DNA of 64,000 bases from Opisthocomus hoazin (lineage: Eukaryota; Chordata; Aves; Opisthocomiformes; Opisthocomidae): NCBI RefSeq assembly GCF_030867145.1, contig NC_134414.1:79660504-79724503 (forward strand). Reading direction: 5' to 3'. Position numbers and translations under genes: made by a program. The notes beneath the pieces are model-generated. The model had not been told where the DNA came from and ran no database searches. It was given only the letters and a program-made list of their open reading frames with translations. Shown here piece by piece: positions 26,601-49,769 of the stretch; the first letter of the stretch is position 1; the number at the start of each line of letters is the position of its first letter.

Positions 26601-29600
26601 TGTCACCCTGCACTGGGGTGCTGAGTCTTGCATGCTAGGCATGTTGGACCTAGCGATCTTCTGTGTGGTTTTACCAATGAATAATCGCTGCGTACTCAAA
26701 AACCTATATACTCCTGCTTGCAGTCCTCTGTGCATGGGAAAAAGATGCCCAGACATTAGTGAACCTGGGGAAAAGAAGGCTCACAGCCCAGAGACTCAGG
26801 AGGCATTTAGGCGTGCCGCTTCCCGCTCAGCACACTGGTGTTAGTAGATTCATGCACATGATCTCATATATTGAGAAGAGCTCAGTGCTGAATCTTAGAG
26901 GCTAACTGGTAATGCATTCATTTCACAGTTCTGCTGAGCAAGGGTTCGCATGTGTTTGCCTTAAGGACTGCTGCAAGCAGCGGGCTATTTTCTTACTTGA
27001 TAGAAAAAAAATTTCCATCCACTTTGTCTCAGCATCTCAGCATGGTGGTCATTTTCTCAAGCTACTGCATGGCTGCAGCCTATCTTCTAGCAGCAAGGCA
27101 AGACATGGTTTTGATCCTGCTACTTCTGCTTTTCTCATTACTTAGACCATTTGACAAGAGTTTGTTTTTACAGTGTAGGTGCCCAGGCTCTACAGGGAAG
27201 AGCACTTTTACATCCCGCTATATGGTCAGCAACCACTTGGCCACACTCCCATCGCAAAGGCAGAAGGAAGAATGGGCTCCTGCTTGGTGGCCCCCCATGA
27301 CTTGTGCAGGATAGCTTATATGCACAGTGCTCCTCAGCCATTCCCACAGCAGGAAGAATTGGCATGGGTATGGGAACCTGCAGAAAGAACCAGCCTTTAC
27401 CCAAATGAGTCTTCCTTCTAAGCCAGGCAGTAGTCCTGGGTGCAGTGCAGTATTAGTGAAGTATTCTTCTGGTTCCTGAGCTAAGCTCTCTGGTTGCCTA
27501 CTTCATACTGCAGCTGGCATATTTGCTTCTCCCTACGCATCTGACTAATGCCCATCTCAAAATCCAGCTGGCTTTTTGCTTTTTGAGGAGAGGGAACTCC
27601 GACAACGGTGGCTGAAAGCCTCCCCTGCTCTAACCTGGTAGGTGTTGCTGCACCTATCATTGTCCCTGTGCTCCAAGAGGGGCAGAAGCAGTTAAAAGGA
27701 AAAAAAAAAACAACAACAAAATAAACAAACAGACAAGCAATCATTTGTTTAAGGGCCAAAAGAGGGAAGTCTCCCAAATTATTAATTTTGGGGGTTGGCA
27801 AAACTGAAGTCAGCCAAACAGAGTCCAAAAGAAACATTAAGGTAGGGAATGATTTTGTTTCAGCTGCTGGCTATGTTAGAGAGAGGAAGACACTTCAGAT
27901 GTTCCTGCTGTTCTGTTGCTGAAGCAGCAATTATCTTATCTGCCTTTCACAGTGCTATTATGCAGTCAGCCTTATTTGAAGGAAAGATGTCCTGAGACAA
28001 AAGATGTAAAAATACTCTTTTGGTCCCAGCTTCCTTTTAAAAAGTGTTGGTTTGTTCTGTGTCTTTTTTTTAAGTCACGTTTATTTGACAAAGGAACCTC
28101 ATCATTTCATGGAGTTTAAGATTAGATTGTTAAACCTGAGACACTATAGTTTGTTACCATCATCCATGACTCTCAGCCACAAGATCTCATTTCAGCAGCG
28201 GTTATAATTAAAATCAGCATTAAAATGCTTTTTATCATTAAAGCTAGAGGTAGTGTGGTGTACATTAAAGATCGCTTTATCTCTCTGCAGTGTACACAGG
28301 AAGACTTGCCTTGAAGGTTGACGCTACCTACAATGTTTGCTGGACATCTCATATAGCCAGTAAATGTTTTTAGGCACTTCGAAGTTAGTGACAGCTGAGC
28401 ACAGGGAATCCTGTTCTCGGCCGTCATTCTGACAGTTGAGCAACCCTAATACCTTTTGTGTGCAAGTCAGTTGTTGTCAGGATACCAGTAATTGTGATCT
28501 TCATAGATCCAGGATAACCATAGCGCTGTGCCAACTAGCAGTAGAACTATAAGAGGGACTGACCCCTTTGGAGGAAGTGTTTGAGGAGCAAACGCTATCA
28601 AAGAAATCTTCAAGACCTATGTATGACAAAGAGACCCCAAATGCATAAGTGGAGTAGCTGAAATAAGAAGCAGCTCAGTAATTCAGTCTAATAATTGCTC
28701 TGCATCCCTGGTACCTCATCTGCTAATGACCGGAAACAAGGCTTCCAATTTCACCTAACTTAGCATCCCTGTGGGCTGCTTTCAATGAACTCAGAACAAA
28801 TTTAACCCAAGCATTTCAGTCGTCACTAGAACCCACTTCATGTTAGGATCCATGACATACAACAGGGTATTCATATCGATCTATCATATAATAGGCACCT
28901 TGATACTGAGAACAATGATTTTTAAATGCAGGCATTGCCAGGTTTTATAAAAGGTGAATGAATTTCCCTAGAAGGTGCCAGTGCCTTTCTGACATTGCCT
29001 AAGATGTTAATGTCACGCTTAATATAAATATAGCCTTGTCTTATTAAAAGGTGCAGATCAGCGTGTGCGATGATTGTATGATAACACTGAACATCTGGCA
29101 AACACAGCGAGACTAACCTCACACCAGCTGGTTACCTTCCAGCTTGGATAAGTAACTACCACAGCTGCCTTTCATTACAACTCTCAAACCAGCTCAGTTT
29201 TAAATATTAAACTCAATTTTAAGTATTAAATATTACATACTAGAGTAGCTGGATCTGCAGCTGCTCTGATTTGGAGCAAAGGAACTTCATGGAAGGACGC
29301 CTTCTACCATGCACTGTCTGGTAGACTCTCCCTAGGAACGGTTTGCATCAGCCCATCGCCATTTCTCCTGCTAGGACCGTGTTTAAGCCCATTAGCTGGT
29401 AACCCCAGCTTCTCAGTTCTCTTGACGCAGAACAGACAGGCTGCTTCTTTGTGCCCTCAGGGGCAGTGGTGAGTGAAGACAGAGGTGCTGAGAAGGCACA
29501 TATTTAGTAGATACAACATATTATTAGGATGAGGGCATATTGCAAACACCTAGAATTTAATAAGTGGGTCCCAGGAGCTCAGTGGTTTACAGTTTGAAAA

Positions 29601-31401
29601 TGCATGGTCAGTAGAAAGTGAAGCTTCAAGAGGAAAGTAGTTAAATATGGGCCATTCTCATGATGAAATTGGTACCCTGTTTAGTTTGATGACAAAAAAA
29701 TCCAGTTTAGATACATTGCAATGCATTTACAGTCTTCCAACAATATTGCCTTGAAGCTACATTCAAAAGCACCCACATAAAAACAACCTTTACAATGAAA
29801 CTCAGGCTTTGGAGTACAGGATGCACTCAACCTTACAAAGATTGATCTCTGAGCAGGCAGCTGACTGCTATATTCTCTGAAATGTCTGCTGGAAAAGATG
29901 TTTTTCTGAGGAACAATGTAGTAGAAAATCCATATATAGATTGTTGGAACTACCCAGCAAATCTTATGAGAGTTTACTTGATTAGTAGGAGGAATGCCTT
30001 CGATGTTCTTGAGAGAATTTGAATTGTCCAAGTCTCCAAGGTATGCCCTAAAACTTGGTCTCCACTCACTGAATTCAGCAGCTGACCAGCTTAACGGGAA
30101 GAGACTACCACCATGCTTTCTGCGTCGCTAACCTAACATTGGTCTTGCACCATCTCTTCAGGAGGGATGCTGAAGTTCTACAAAGCTCTAGAATTGTATG
30201 TGTCCACTGTCATTTAGCAGAGAATTTGTTTTCCACGGGCGGAAGTGACAGCAAGCCTCTATGACCCATTCAGACTAGACTTTCAGAATTGCGCATTGAT
30301 AACAATCTCCATTGCACAAACCTTGGACTCTTTAACAAAGGAAACCTAACCTGCCCTCACTTTTCCACTCAAGACTGCGCTGGGTGGTGTGGATTTGCAG
30401 CCTGCTGCTGTGCCCTGGAAGAGACCTGCTGCACTCCCAAGGGCCGCCTGTCTTCTTGTAAGCCAGAGGACAGAGAGACCACAGATGCTTATGTGGCCTC
30501 CTAAATTGTGGATAGGCTATAAGGCTGAATTTTGTTGCAGTTTCAGTCATTCAACTTTAGACATCGAGGCTTAGCCTGATTTTTTTTTAGTTCTAGCTCC
30601 AGAGGATGTTTTCAGGAGTCTTCTGGCCACTGTCTACACTGCAGCAAAGCTCAGTGCTACGATTTCATTTCACAAAGACCACTACGGACTTTAAAAGCCC
30701 AAATCTGGGCCCACAGACTGTGTACACTGTCTTCTCTGGTCCAGTTCAGCAAAGTCTTTATTAATGGAGTAGAGAGCAAAAATACTGACAGGACCCATCA
30801 GTGCAGTACATTTCAGCAGATCTTCATTCCTTCTCCCAGCCGCAGGAATGGATGCCCATAGCAAATCAAGAGCTGAATTACAACCAAGATTCAAGTCGCT
30901 TCCTTGCCAAAGCAGGACCCACTCATACCAGTGATGGCCCACTTAGACCAAATCCACTTTCATACTCCAGGCAACTGCTCAAGACTCCTTAGAATGGGTT
31001 GTTAGGTCATCCTCAGGCCCAGGTTCAGTGGACCATTACACAAGTCTTCATGTGACTGCCCTTACTGTGATCTTTGGTTCTCAAGAGCCAGAAAAAATAG
31101 CAAGGATTCCCACTGTCTTCTTGTTGTTTTCTTTGCAGTCTCAGTTCCTACTGCTTCAGTTGCTGGCAAGGTGGATCTCTGTAGTGCTTCTGCCAAACAG
31201 AATTACTGCTGGCCTGGGGGTCGGATACAGCTGTTGGTAAACTTCCACCCTGCTCTCCCAGTTATTTTCTAAGGAGCTTCAGATTATCTGCTAGGCACAT
31301 CTACTGTGTTCTCGTTTTGTGTCAAATGCAGACTGATCTGATTTTCCTCTAGCCTAGCTAAAACACTCTAACAACTGCTTTAATTAAAAAAAAATACCAA
31401 C
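23676..31401. other. Intergenic DNA, no gene seen
   Basis: No exon or RNA gene supported. 23.7-24.6 kb is GC-richer, with overlapping open frames on both strands and a short local repeat (GTACGTGCAGCA near 23852 and 23889); it may be part of the decayed LTR element around it, but I recognise no domain. A/T-rich simple runs occur near 25110, 27697 and 28060. Confidence 0.4.
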
Positions 31402-31423
31402 TTGTTTTACGTACGTAAAACAA
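31402..31423. repeat. Perfect 22-bp palindrome without spacer
   Basis: The sequence is symmetric about the centre of ACGTACGT: the half-site TTGTTTTACGT (31402-31412) is followed at once by its exact reverse complement. There is no loop, so it can form a small cruciform or bind a dimeric protein symmetrically. No gene is adjacent. Confidence 0.9.
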
Positions 31424-32239
31424 ACATAACAGAGGAATCCAAGCCATTACAGAGGAAAAAATACACTCCTTTAGATCAGGCACAAGCATTTTTTCTTCCC
31501 CTTCAGATCAGGGAAAAACCCATCCTAGCCAGAAGAGGTCCATCACCCCGGCAAAACAAAACAAAACAAAACAAACAAACAACAACCTGAAACCTCTACC
31601 CACTTTGCTCACTCACTTCCAAGACTTACCTCAATCCCTCATCCTTTCCTCTGGGGAGAAGCCCTACATAAGTCTATTAAATACTGCTCATACCTCTTGT
31701 CTGATTTGGAACACCCATGTGCTACCAGAGTAGGGTTAGCTACTTCTATAAAATAACCTGTACACTTTTTACACCAGGTGTCACATATTGCTTGAATTAA
31801 GCAAGAAGTGGCCAACGAGTGTGGAACTAGAAGTACTGTCTTGGGTTAGACTGATGGAGAGGAGCAGAGTTCGCTGGAGGAAATGGCCACATAAATCTGA
31901 GGTTCCTCCTGTGCAATTTGTGTGTTCATGAGACATCAGACCGCTGTGACATCAGCAACACCGCAGTACTGCAATGTGCAAGCCACACTAACCCAAAGCA
32001 TGTTGTTTTGCAATACCACAAACATGATGACACAACTTTGGCAGGAGGAATGATGCTATCACAACAAAACTCAGTCTCAGAAGACTAGATGGACCTTAAG
32101 AGTTTATCTGCTGTGTTATAGAAAAAAATTAGTTGAAATGTAAGAAGAGTTGCTGTTTTGTGTTATAATACTACTCATATATATATACATATTTGTATAA
32201 CTAACTTGCTGAGTGTTAGTAGCTGAACTTCACTGAAGC
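31424..32239. other. Intergenic DNA with a short (AAAAC)n run
   Basis: A (AAAAC)4 microsatellite with an (AAAC)n tail lies at 31552-31587, and a short (TA)n run near 32178. Nothing else is recognisable. Confidence 0.5.
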
Positions 32240-32892
32240 CTTAGGCCACTCGCTGTGAACTTGCCACCTGGGTACACTGAACTGTCCTTGCACCCTTGCC
32301 AAGCTCAGGGAAGGAGGGCCCAAGGACTCAGTTGCAGCTAGAAGAGAAGGAAGTTAAGCCATCCATTAGCAGCAGCAGGGCCTCTCTGAAGAAAAGGGAA
32401 GAATCTTCAGCCTGCCCACAGACAACAGAGGGCCCCAGTGAGGGACAGAAGACCCCAGACCCAGATAACACCATGGGATCAGCTGCCGCTTGGGCACCAC
32501 GTGGAGAGCTTGTGCGGGGCGGGAACTTAGATTGTAAGGGTGTAATTGCCATGGGGGTTCTTTCTTCGGGGTCCAGCTCTGGAGGCACCCAGCTCGAGCT
32601 GCTTTACACCACTGCACCACTCAGTAATTCATCTGGTGTACACCACGTCGGAGGCTCTGCTTCGGTCAACCTCGGGTCGAGCCTGAGGGATGAGGAAGCA
32701 CTCAAGAGTGAGTGTGTGTGTGGGGGCAGTCAAAAAAGGGCACCTGATGGCTCCCTGGAGTCGCCCGCTGCGAAGGGACTCCAGTCCCAGCAGCTAAAGT
32801 CTCAGGTGGTCTCTGTGCGACTCCTGGAATGGTGTGGGAATGCTCGGGCAGCGGCTTCTCCCTTAACTTACTGTATGTGTCTAACGGTGTAA
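32240..32892 (+). other. CpG-richer block with a 200-codon open frame, possibly a transposable element
   Basis: Within AT-rich surroundings this roughly 650-bp block is GC- and CpG-richer (for example CACCACGTCGGAGG, then TTCGGTCAACCTCGGGTCGA). One plus-strand frame stays open from about 32292 to 32892, but its first ATG is at 32473 and I recognise no domain; the composition is rich in Ser/Gly. TTCTTCGGGGTCC with CCCAGCTCGAGCTG recalls LTR sequence, but I cannot match it to another copy in this window. A recent insertion is the simplest explanation; an unannotated exon is less likely. Confidence 0.3.
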
Positions 32893-34399
32893 GGAAGGTC
32901 ATCTGATTTCCACTCAAGCAATGATAACAGCTGTTATCTTTATGTTTCAGTCCAAAATGTTTGTAAACTAGATAATGCAGATTTTTTTTTCAAATGATCT
33001 TACAAGACATTAGTGAAGTCAGGCTCTGTTTTTCAAGATACATGCAAATTAATATTTATCAGCGCTGTGCTTATTATTTTAGTCTATGACTAATCCTTAA
33101 GACTGCTACAACTATCATATGGCAAGTGTAACAGTAACTAACTGAATAAGGCAGATTAAGTGTACTGAGAATTACCTACCCAAATACATACTTTAGAAAG
33201 GCGTATGTAATTTTAATAATCAGAGATTAAAATGGCATGGCTAGAGAGAAATAAACTGTTTTCCTGAGATCTCTGGTACCTGTTTTTGTCTTGGTCCGAC
33301 CACACCAGAGAGAGGTTTTGAGTATAAAAATTGCTGAGGTTTGAGCTTTGCTCAGAAGCTTGCTTGATATTAGTTGCGAAGGCTGTTAAATATATACCAT
33401 TTTTCCACTGTGCAAGCATAAATTATTTCCTGTCATAAATTTCACTGTATATGTTACTGGGCTGTATATAGATCGGATATTTATAATTAGCCTGTGTTTG
33501 TCTTCACCTCTATCTTTATTTCCAAGGGTTGCCATGGATAACTGTTCTTCCACCTTCGGTGTTCTCATTTTGCAGGTCTTGTGAGTCTCACAAGCATGAG
33601 TCCTCTCTTCCACAGCTTTAAATATTTATACAATGCCCTGATGAAGCAACCTAGGTGAAAATGCGGGCAATGCTGCGAGAAGTATTACACCTGCCTGCTG
33701 TTAAACCTGAACAAAAGCGTGCTGCAGCCTTTCTGTGCCGCCCTAGGAGAACTGCCTCAAGCGGTGCAGGCGAGCTGAGAAACACGCTAACAAGACACGT
33801 TCTCAGGAGTTTGTCTCTTCTCTAAACTCCTGTCTCCTGGGAATGCTGAAATTCTTGCTAGGAAATATGCCCAGTAGTTGCGAGTGACAAAAATGTCCAC
33901 TTTCATCTACACCGAGCCAAGACGCCGTATCCCATCTCCTTCGGTAGATATCGCCACATTAATCCATTTACGGACTGATTTATGTCAACACCTACCCGGG
34001 GACGGCCAGAACCGCAGCGCAATACGTGCTGCAGAGTATTTCTGCCTGGCAAGGGAGATGATTGCTTTCAGCTCAGCACTTCACGCTGCCAGAGACCACG
34101 TTCAAACTGCGCCATGTCCAGTGTCCACGGCGGACCCAAGGGTCCTGCTAGTGGAGGGACCTCCGGGCCTTCTCCCCAAGGGTGGGACGGCCGATGTCCT
34201 GCCCTCCCAGGAGCTGTGGAGCGGTAGCTGAAGGGGGGGGGCTGGGAGACATCTGGTCTCAGCTGCCCTCGCCCCACCGTTGGGAGACGGCCAACTTTCT
34301 CCTGGAAATAAGTGCAGATTCTGGGATTTACTGTGGGACAAAACCGGAGCGGTGGCGGATCCCACGGTTTCCAGGCAATCTGCTCAGCAGGGGCCGAGC
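32893..34399. other. Upstream flank of NIPA1, no gene seen
   Basis: AT-rich to about 33.7 kb, then rising GC toward the NIPA1 CpG island. No exon supported. Confidence 0.45.
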
Positions 34400-34689
34400 C
34401 TTCCCGGTCTGCAGCCGCACGCTCAGCGGCTCTGCCCAGCACGTGGACCCGGCCAGCGGCTGTGGGTCCAGCCGCAGCGACGGGTCACTAGTGGGGGCTG
34501 CAGCCGCGGCCCCAGGCCTTCACCCCACTCCTGCCCTGCTGCCGCAGCAGGCCGGGGAGCCCACGCAGATTTTAAACAAACCCAAAGGGAAAGCGAGCGC
34601 CATGGAAAGCAGCGCTGCGCCCACGCCAGGAGCCCTTGGCCGGCCGGGCTGCCTCTGCCCGCCAGCAGACCGCGTCCCTGCGCGCGCCT

Positions 34690-34960
34690 CCTCGCGTCCC
34701 TCTGTCCTCCCGCATCCCTCTGTCATTGTCCTGCATCCCTCTGTCCTCCTGCGTCCCGCTGTCATCCTCCCGCATGCCTCTATCCTCCCGCATGCCTCTA
34801 TCCTGCCGCATCCCTCTGTCGTCGTCCTGCATCCCTCTGACATCCTCCCGCATCCCTCTGTCCCCCCGCATCCCTCTGTCCTCCCGCATCCCTCTGTCAT
34901 CTTCCCGCATCCCTCTGTCCCCCCGCATCCCTCTGTCCTCCTCCCGCACCCCGCTGCACG
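34690..34960. repeat. C-rich minisatellite, about 14 units
   Basis: A tandem repeat with core CCGCATCCCTCTGTCCTC; unit lengths range over about 15-24 bp because TCC/CTC triplets vary. Point variants (CATGCCTCTATC, CGTCCCGCTGTC) show it is imperfect. Many units are a multiple of three, which keeps long spurious frames open on both strands. It ends about 100 bp before the first CRE of the NIPA1 promoter. Confidence 0.9.
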
Positions 34961-35066
34961 CCCCCCTGCAGCCGCCAGCAGCGCCCGGGCCCGGGGCCGG
35001 CAGCTCTCCGCCCGGTGCCGCCTCGCCCCCCGCGGTGCCAGAGCGGAGCAGGGCGGCGCGGACCCG

Positions 35067-35074
35067 TGACGTCA
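35067..35074. promoter_or_regulatory. Palindromic CRE (CREB/ATF site) 1
   Basis: TGACGTCA, the full consensus for CREB/ATF dimers, 227 bp before the NIPA1 ATG. Site identity is seen; binding is inferred. Confidence 0.7.
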
Positions 35075-35130
35075 GAGCGGCGGTTGCGGGGGGGGGGGGG
35101 GGTGCGGGGCTGGGAGAAGTGCCGTTGCTA

Positions 35131-35138
35131 TGACGTCA
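35131..35138. promoter_or_regulatory. Palindromic CRE (CREB/ATF site) 2
   Basis: A second perfect TGACGTCA, 64 bp after the first on the other side of a G15 run. It overlaps an in-frame upstream ATG at 35130. Confidence 0.7.
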
Positions 35139-35215
35139 TCTCGCCGCCTTCCCCGCGCGGGCCGCGCGCCAGGAGCCGCGGCCGCCGCCGGTGCCCGCGC
35201 GGAGCCGCCCTCGGC

Positions 35216-35239
35216 GGGGCGGGGCGGGACGGGGCGGAG
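35216..35239 (+). promoter_or_regulatory. Cluster of three GC boxes
   Basis: GGGGCGGGG, GGGGCGGGA and GGGGCGGAG lie in tandem; the first two share GGGG. These are Sp/KLF-type sites 60-85 bp before the start codon. Confidence 0.6.
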
Positions 35240-35300
35240 CCGCTGCCGGGTGCGCTGGGCCCGGGTGGCGGCCGCCGCGCCAGCAGCTGTCGGCGGGGCG

Positions 35301-46073
<10,773 letters not shown>

Positions 46074-46089
46074 AGGTTTTTTTTTTTTT

Positions 46090-46200
46090 GAGGGAAACTG
46101 GGTGGCTCAGGGAAGGATGCAGAGCCTTTCATTTCTAGGTCACTGATTCAAATATGATTCAGGTTGGTAGTTGCCCTCTGACAATTTGGTGGCCTACGTG
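46090..46200 (+). mobile_element. tRNA-derived SINE-like stretch in the 3' UTR
   Basis: A T-run is followed by AAACTGGGTGGCTCAGGGAA (box A-like TGGCTCAGGG at 46103) and, about 40 nt on, CACTGATTCAAATATGATTC (box B-like). The order and spacing fit a tRNA-derived SINE head, similar in style to old amniote SINEs. Identification by eye is tentative. Confidence 0.35.
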
Positions 46201-49200
46201 AATGAATTAGAGGCCTCCATCCAGTTTCAAAGGAGCAGTTGTCCATGTACCCCAGTCAATGACAATAAATGACCGTAATTGGAACCACTGATTGAGTCAA
46301 CCTAGAGACCGATGTATTTCCCTACTGTGAAAGGTGATCCATCAGAAAAGATCAGGGGATATTATGACAGACCTGTGTGTGAAAGCTTGTATTGTGCCTT
46401 CTGAGGTACCATTTCTGTGGGCAGAGCACATCAGTTTCTAATGCACTCAATCTGACACCTTTCATGAGCGATGTATACCTTAAAACACAGGGAGGGGAAA
46501 AAGTGAGTGGAACAGTTTGTTAATACCAGTACAGCAACATGTTCACCATCAAGGCTGTGAATTCTGAGACAAATGTTGGTTGAACCATGGACTGCAGATC
46601 TGTCCTTCTTAGTGACTGCCTCGGCAACTTGGTCTGCCATGCGGTGAAGACACTGGGGAGTTTAAAATTGAATTCTTTACACTGAGCAGTGGACCCTTAA
46701 AAATATTTCACTAATTACTTATCAGCTGATGGTAGTGTCCAGGTATGCATTTTTCTTTGTAACTTGCGTGCATTAAGACATAATGCATTCATCTGAGAGT
46801 TTTTAATTGGGAGCAGACAGAAAGACTCTGAAGGATGTGGAAATGATGCACAGACTCATTGCCTATATGGTGGCTTATTTGTAAGAAGCTCAGAACTATT
46901 TCAGTGCCTTTGCAATCGAAAACTACTGCATAAATGTGAATGTACCTGTTTCAGATGGCCTATACTGGTTTAATAATTCAATTTCACTGTCTATAATATT
47001 GGATTGTGTTCAAATTCTAAACACATAAAGCATCCAGGAGGAGCCACACGTTTTTGGAAGAATTTACAAATCTGAACTGAAACCCTTAGATGCCTTGACA
47101 GCTTCTGAAAAACCCGTAGTCCTAATGGGAAGAGGTAATCTACGGGAGGACTGTTCAAAGCAGTCCAGCATACTTTTGTTCTAGTTAAGTGATTAACTAC
47201 AGGAAACCATTTTGTGGAGTAGCTTATAAGCAGCGACCACAAAAAAAAAAATTAGAGAGAAGAGGATGAGATTTCTCATAGCTCAAAAAAAGATGGTTTG
47301 ATCCTCTTGTAACATGAGAAAACGAGGTTAAAGCCTGAAGACGCATAGGCATTCAGAGAGCCAAGTTTCAGATAACCAGCAGGGATATATATTCAGATCC
47401 AGTAATTTACAGACCTGTGTGAACAGTTCAGCAATAATACTTTGGCAAGTAGTACAAAGAGCTTAAGCTGTGATTGGAATGATTCTGAACTGTTCAGTTT
47501 AAACCATTTAGAGATATGTCAAAGAAAGAAACAGTTTTCATGCTGTACTTACATTTGGTAGTTAAAACATCACGAGTCAAAAACATGTAAGGAAAGCTTG
47601 AAAAGTAATCACTGTTGGCTTCCATTTCAGTGCAAAAATGGAAGGGTACAGTGGCATTCAATATCTCTAGTTCTGAATGTCCCTTGAAACAAAGAAACCC
47701 CAATGTGATTAGGAGACACCATTTGAAAAAGTTCATGACACTTTATCAAGAAATCACGAATGTAGCTTTGTGGCTGGCTGACAGGAATGCAGACGTTGAT
47801 TAATGGGGAATAACATTGTCCACTCTCATTATGTTTTTTGTTGACTTGAATTAATTACCTTAAAACTCAGCCTCTGTTTTCATTTAAAATGAATGTTATA
47901 AGCCTTTCTGATGGCAGCAATAATGGTGAACAATGAATGCTAAAGATTTAGTATTCTAAGGGAGTGAGAGCCCCACTATGTTATTTCGAAGCTTGTTTTA
48001 TAACTCCAAACTGGGGGGGAAATGACTCCGAGTTGGCAGAAATGCACATTTTTATAGGCCAGCACGGAAACTGGGTATCTTGGTGAAATAAAATAGTGCT
48101 GGGAAAGCAAAGGCCATCTTCATGGATTTTCAAATACTGTGTATGGTTTCTAGAAAGTTTGAGAACTGTAGATGAGGGGTATTGGACTATGAAAGCTGGT
48201 TAAAACTAACATCTGTCCGTTATTGATTGGAAGGTGGTATCTTGGTTGTCAGCAGACACTTATGTTTTGTCATATTAATTCCCTTTTTTTGGCTGAAACT
48301 AGAATTTTACATAGGTTATGAGACTTGTAATGACCTACTATTTAAAACAATGATGTTAGCTGTTTTATGAAGCAGTCAAGTTGTCTGTTCATGACGCAGA
48401 TTCAGAGTTCATGAGTTGCGTGTTGGTTTTGTACTAGCCTTTAATCTCTGAAGTCTTGTGTGAAAATCTTCGGTTAGAATGGAAATGATTGTGGTCTCAT
48501 CTTAGTCCTCCTTTGGCCATATTTGTTTGTCTTGTTTTGTTTTAAAATTAATTCCTATTTATTTAGAAAGTGCCTATCCTGGTATGTTAGGTGCATATGC
48601 AAATTATTAGTACATCTTAGATCCAAAATAACTTGACTGCCCTGTCTAAACCTTGCCATTTTCTGCACTGGACACACACAAGTGTACTTGATAGGCACTC
48701 ACTATGCGGAGTAAGGGTAAAGCAGCAGCTGTGTTCTGTGGTGGTCTGACCATCCTTACAGCTGACAAATTGTCTGCATAGGTTTCTTCTCCCCAGCTGC
48801 TCCTCATCTGTGATGAGCTTTCTAGAAATGCCTAGTTAACCTTGTTGTTTAAAACAGAGATGTCAGCACATAAGGTGAAAGAAATTCTAGTGGCCTTGCA
48901 CATGATTTATATTTACAGTCTTTTACATCACGAATGCTAAATAATGGAAATATTTATTTTTGCTACTTTGTTCAGTGTGTAGCAGTGTTCTTTTGAGTTC
49001 TGCTGTATCTGGATCTGGTTCAGTTCTAACTTTAGAAATGTGTTAGCATTTTCCGTTGTCGCTGTTGGTGTGATTCTTCCCCCCTCCATCCCATGCCCTC
49101 CTCATTCTAGGTCTCCTGCCTCTTTTAGTCCTGTTGCTTTTCTGATTTAAAAGGAGGCACTGTTGAAGTTGAATTGTAGCCATTCCCTCTTTTTTTTTCT

Positions 49201-49761
49201 TTTCCCACCCCTTTGACAAGTAAGTACTTTGAATTAAGACAGATATCTGAGTTCCATCATCTCAGGGAGCAAACGTGCATAGTTGTTTCCTGAGCTTTGG
49301 TGTCCCTCATGGGTCTGCCCTTTTCACATTCTCTTTGCATTACATCTAGCAATAGCTACGAGCCAAATGACTTCAGTTCTGATTCCAAAGTAGAAGTGGG
49401 AGAGGCTACGCATATAAGAGTGGACTCATTACAGTGGTGGGATGCATTTGAATTAAATTCAAATCTGTATGAAAGGTGTTGCGCACCGTATGTCTGGCTT
49501 CTATTATACTTGTCAAACATTTACTTGGTACTCACTTGAAGACAGCTCTTTGATCACTATCCCTTCAGTGTATGGAGGATTTACATGTGTCAGTCACGAT
49601 CTTTATTAGGTGTAAAACACAAATATCCCTCAAATGTTCAGTAGGAGAAACATTTTTGATACAACCAAAAAGAAAAATTTGTTACACCTTAAATACTTAC
49701 GTAAAAAAGAAAAATATCTAAACAAGTTATCTGCTGTATTGACTTTCCAGGACTCTGTATG

Positions 49762-49769
49762 TGTAAATA
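49762..49769 (+). promoter_or_regulatory. Pumilio-type element in NIPA1 3' UTR
   Basis: TGTAAATA matches the PUF consensus UGUANAUA in the sense orientation. Function inferred. Confidence 0.4.

Noticed and set aside
1-34000. A hidden gene upstream of NIPA1
   Set aside because: I checked open frames on both strands for known family motifs and found only transposon-derived ones; exons shorter than my detection limit cannot be excluded.
34182-35133. Long plus and minus frames (up to 295 codons) before NIPA1
   Set aside because: They arise from the minisatellite period and CpG-island composition; no start context, splice signals or domain, and frames overlap on both strands.
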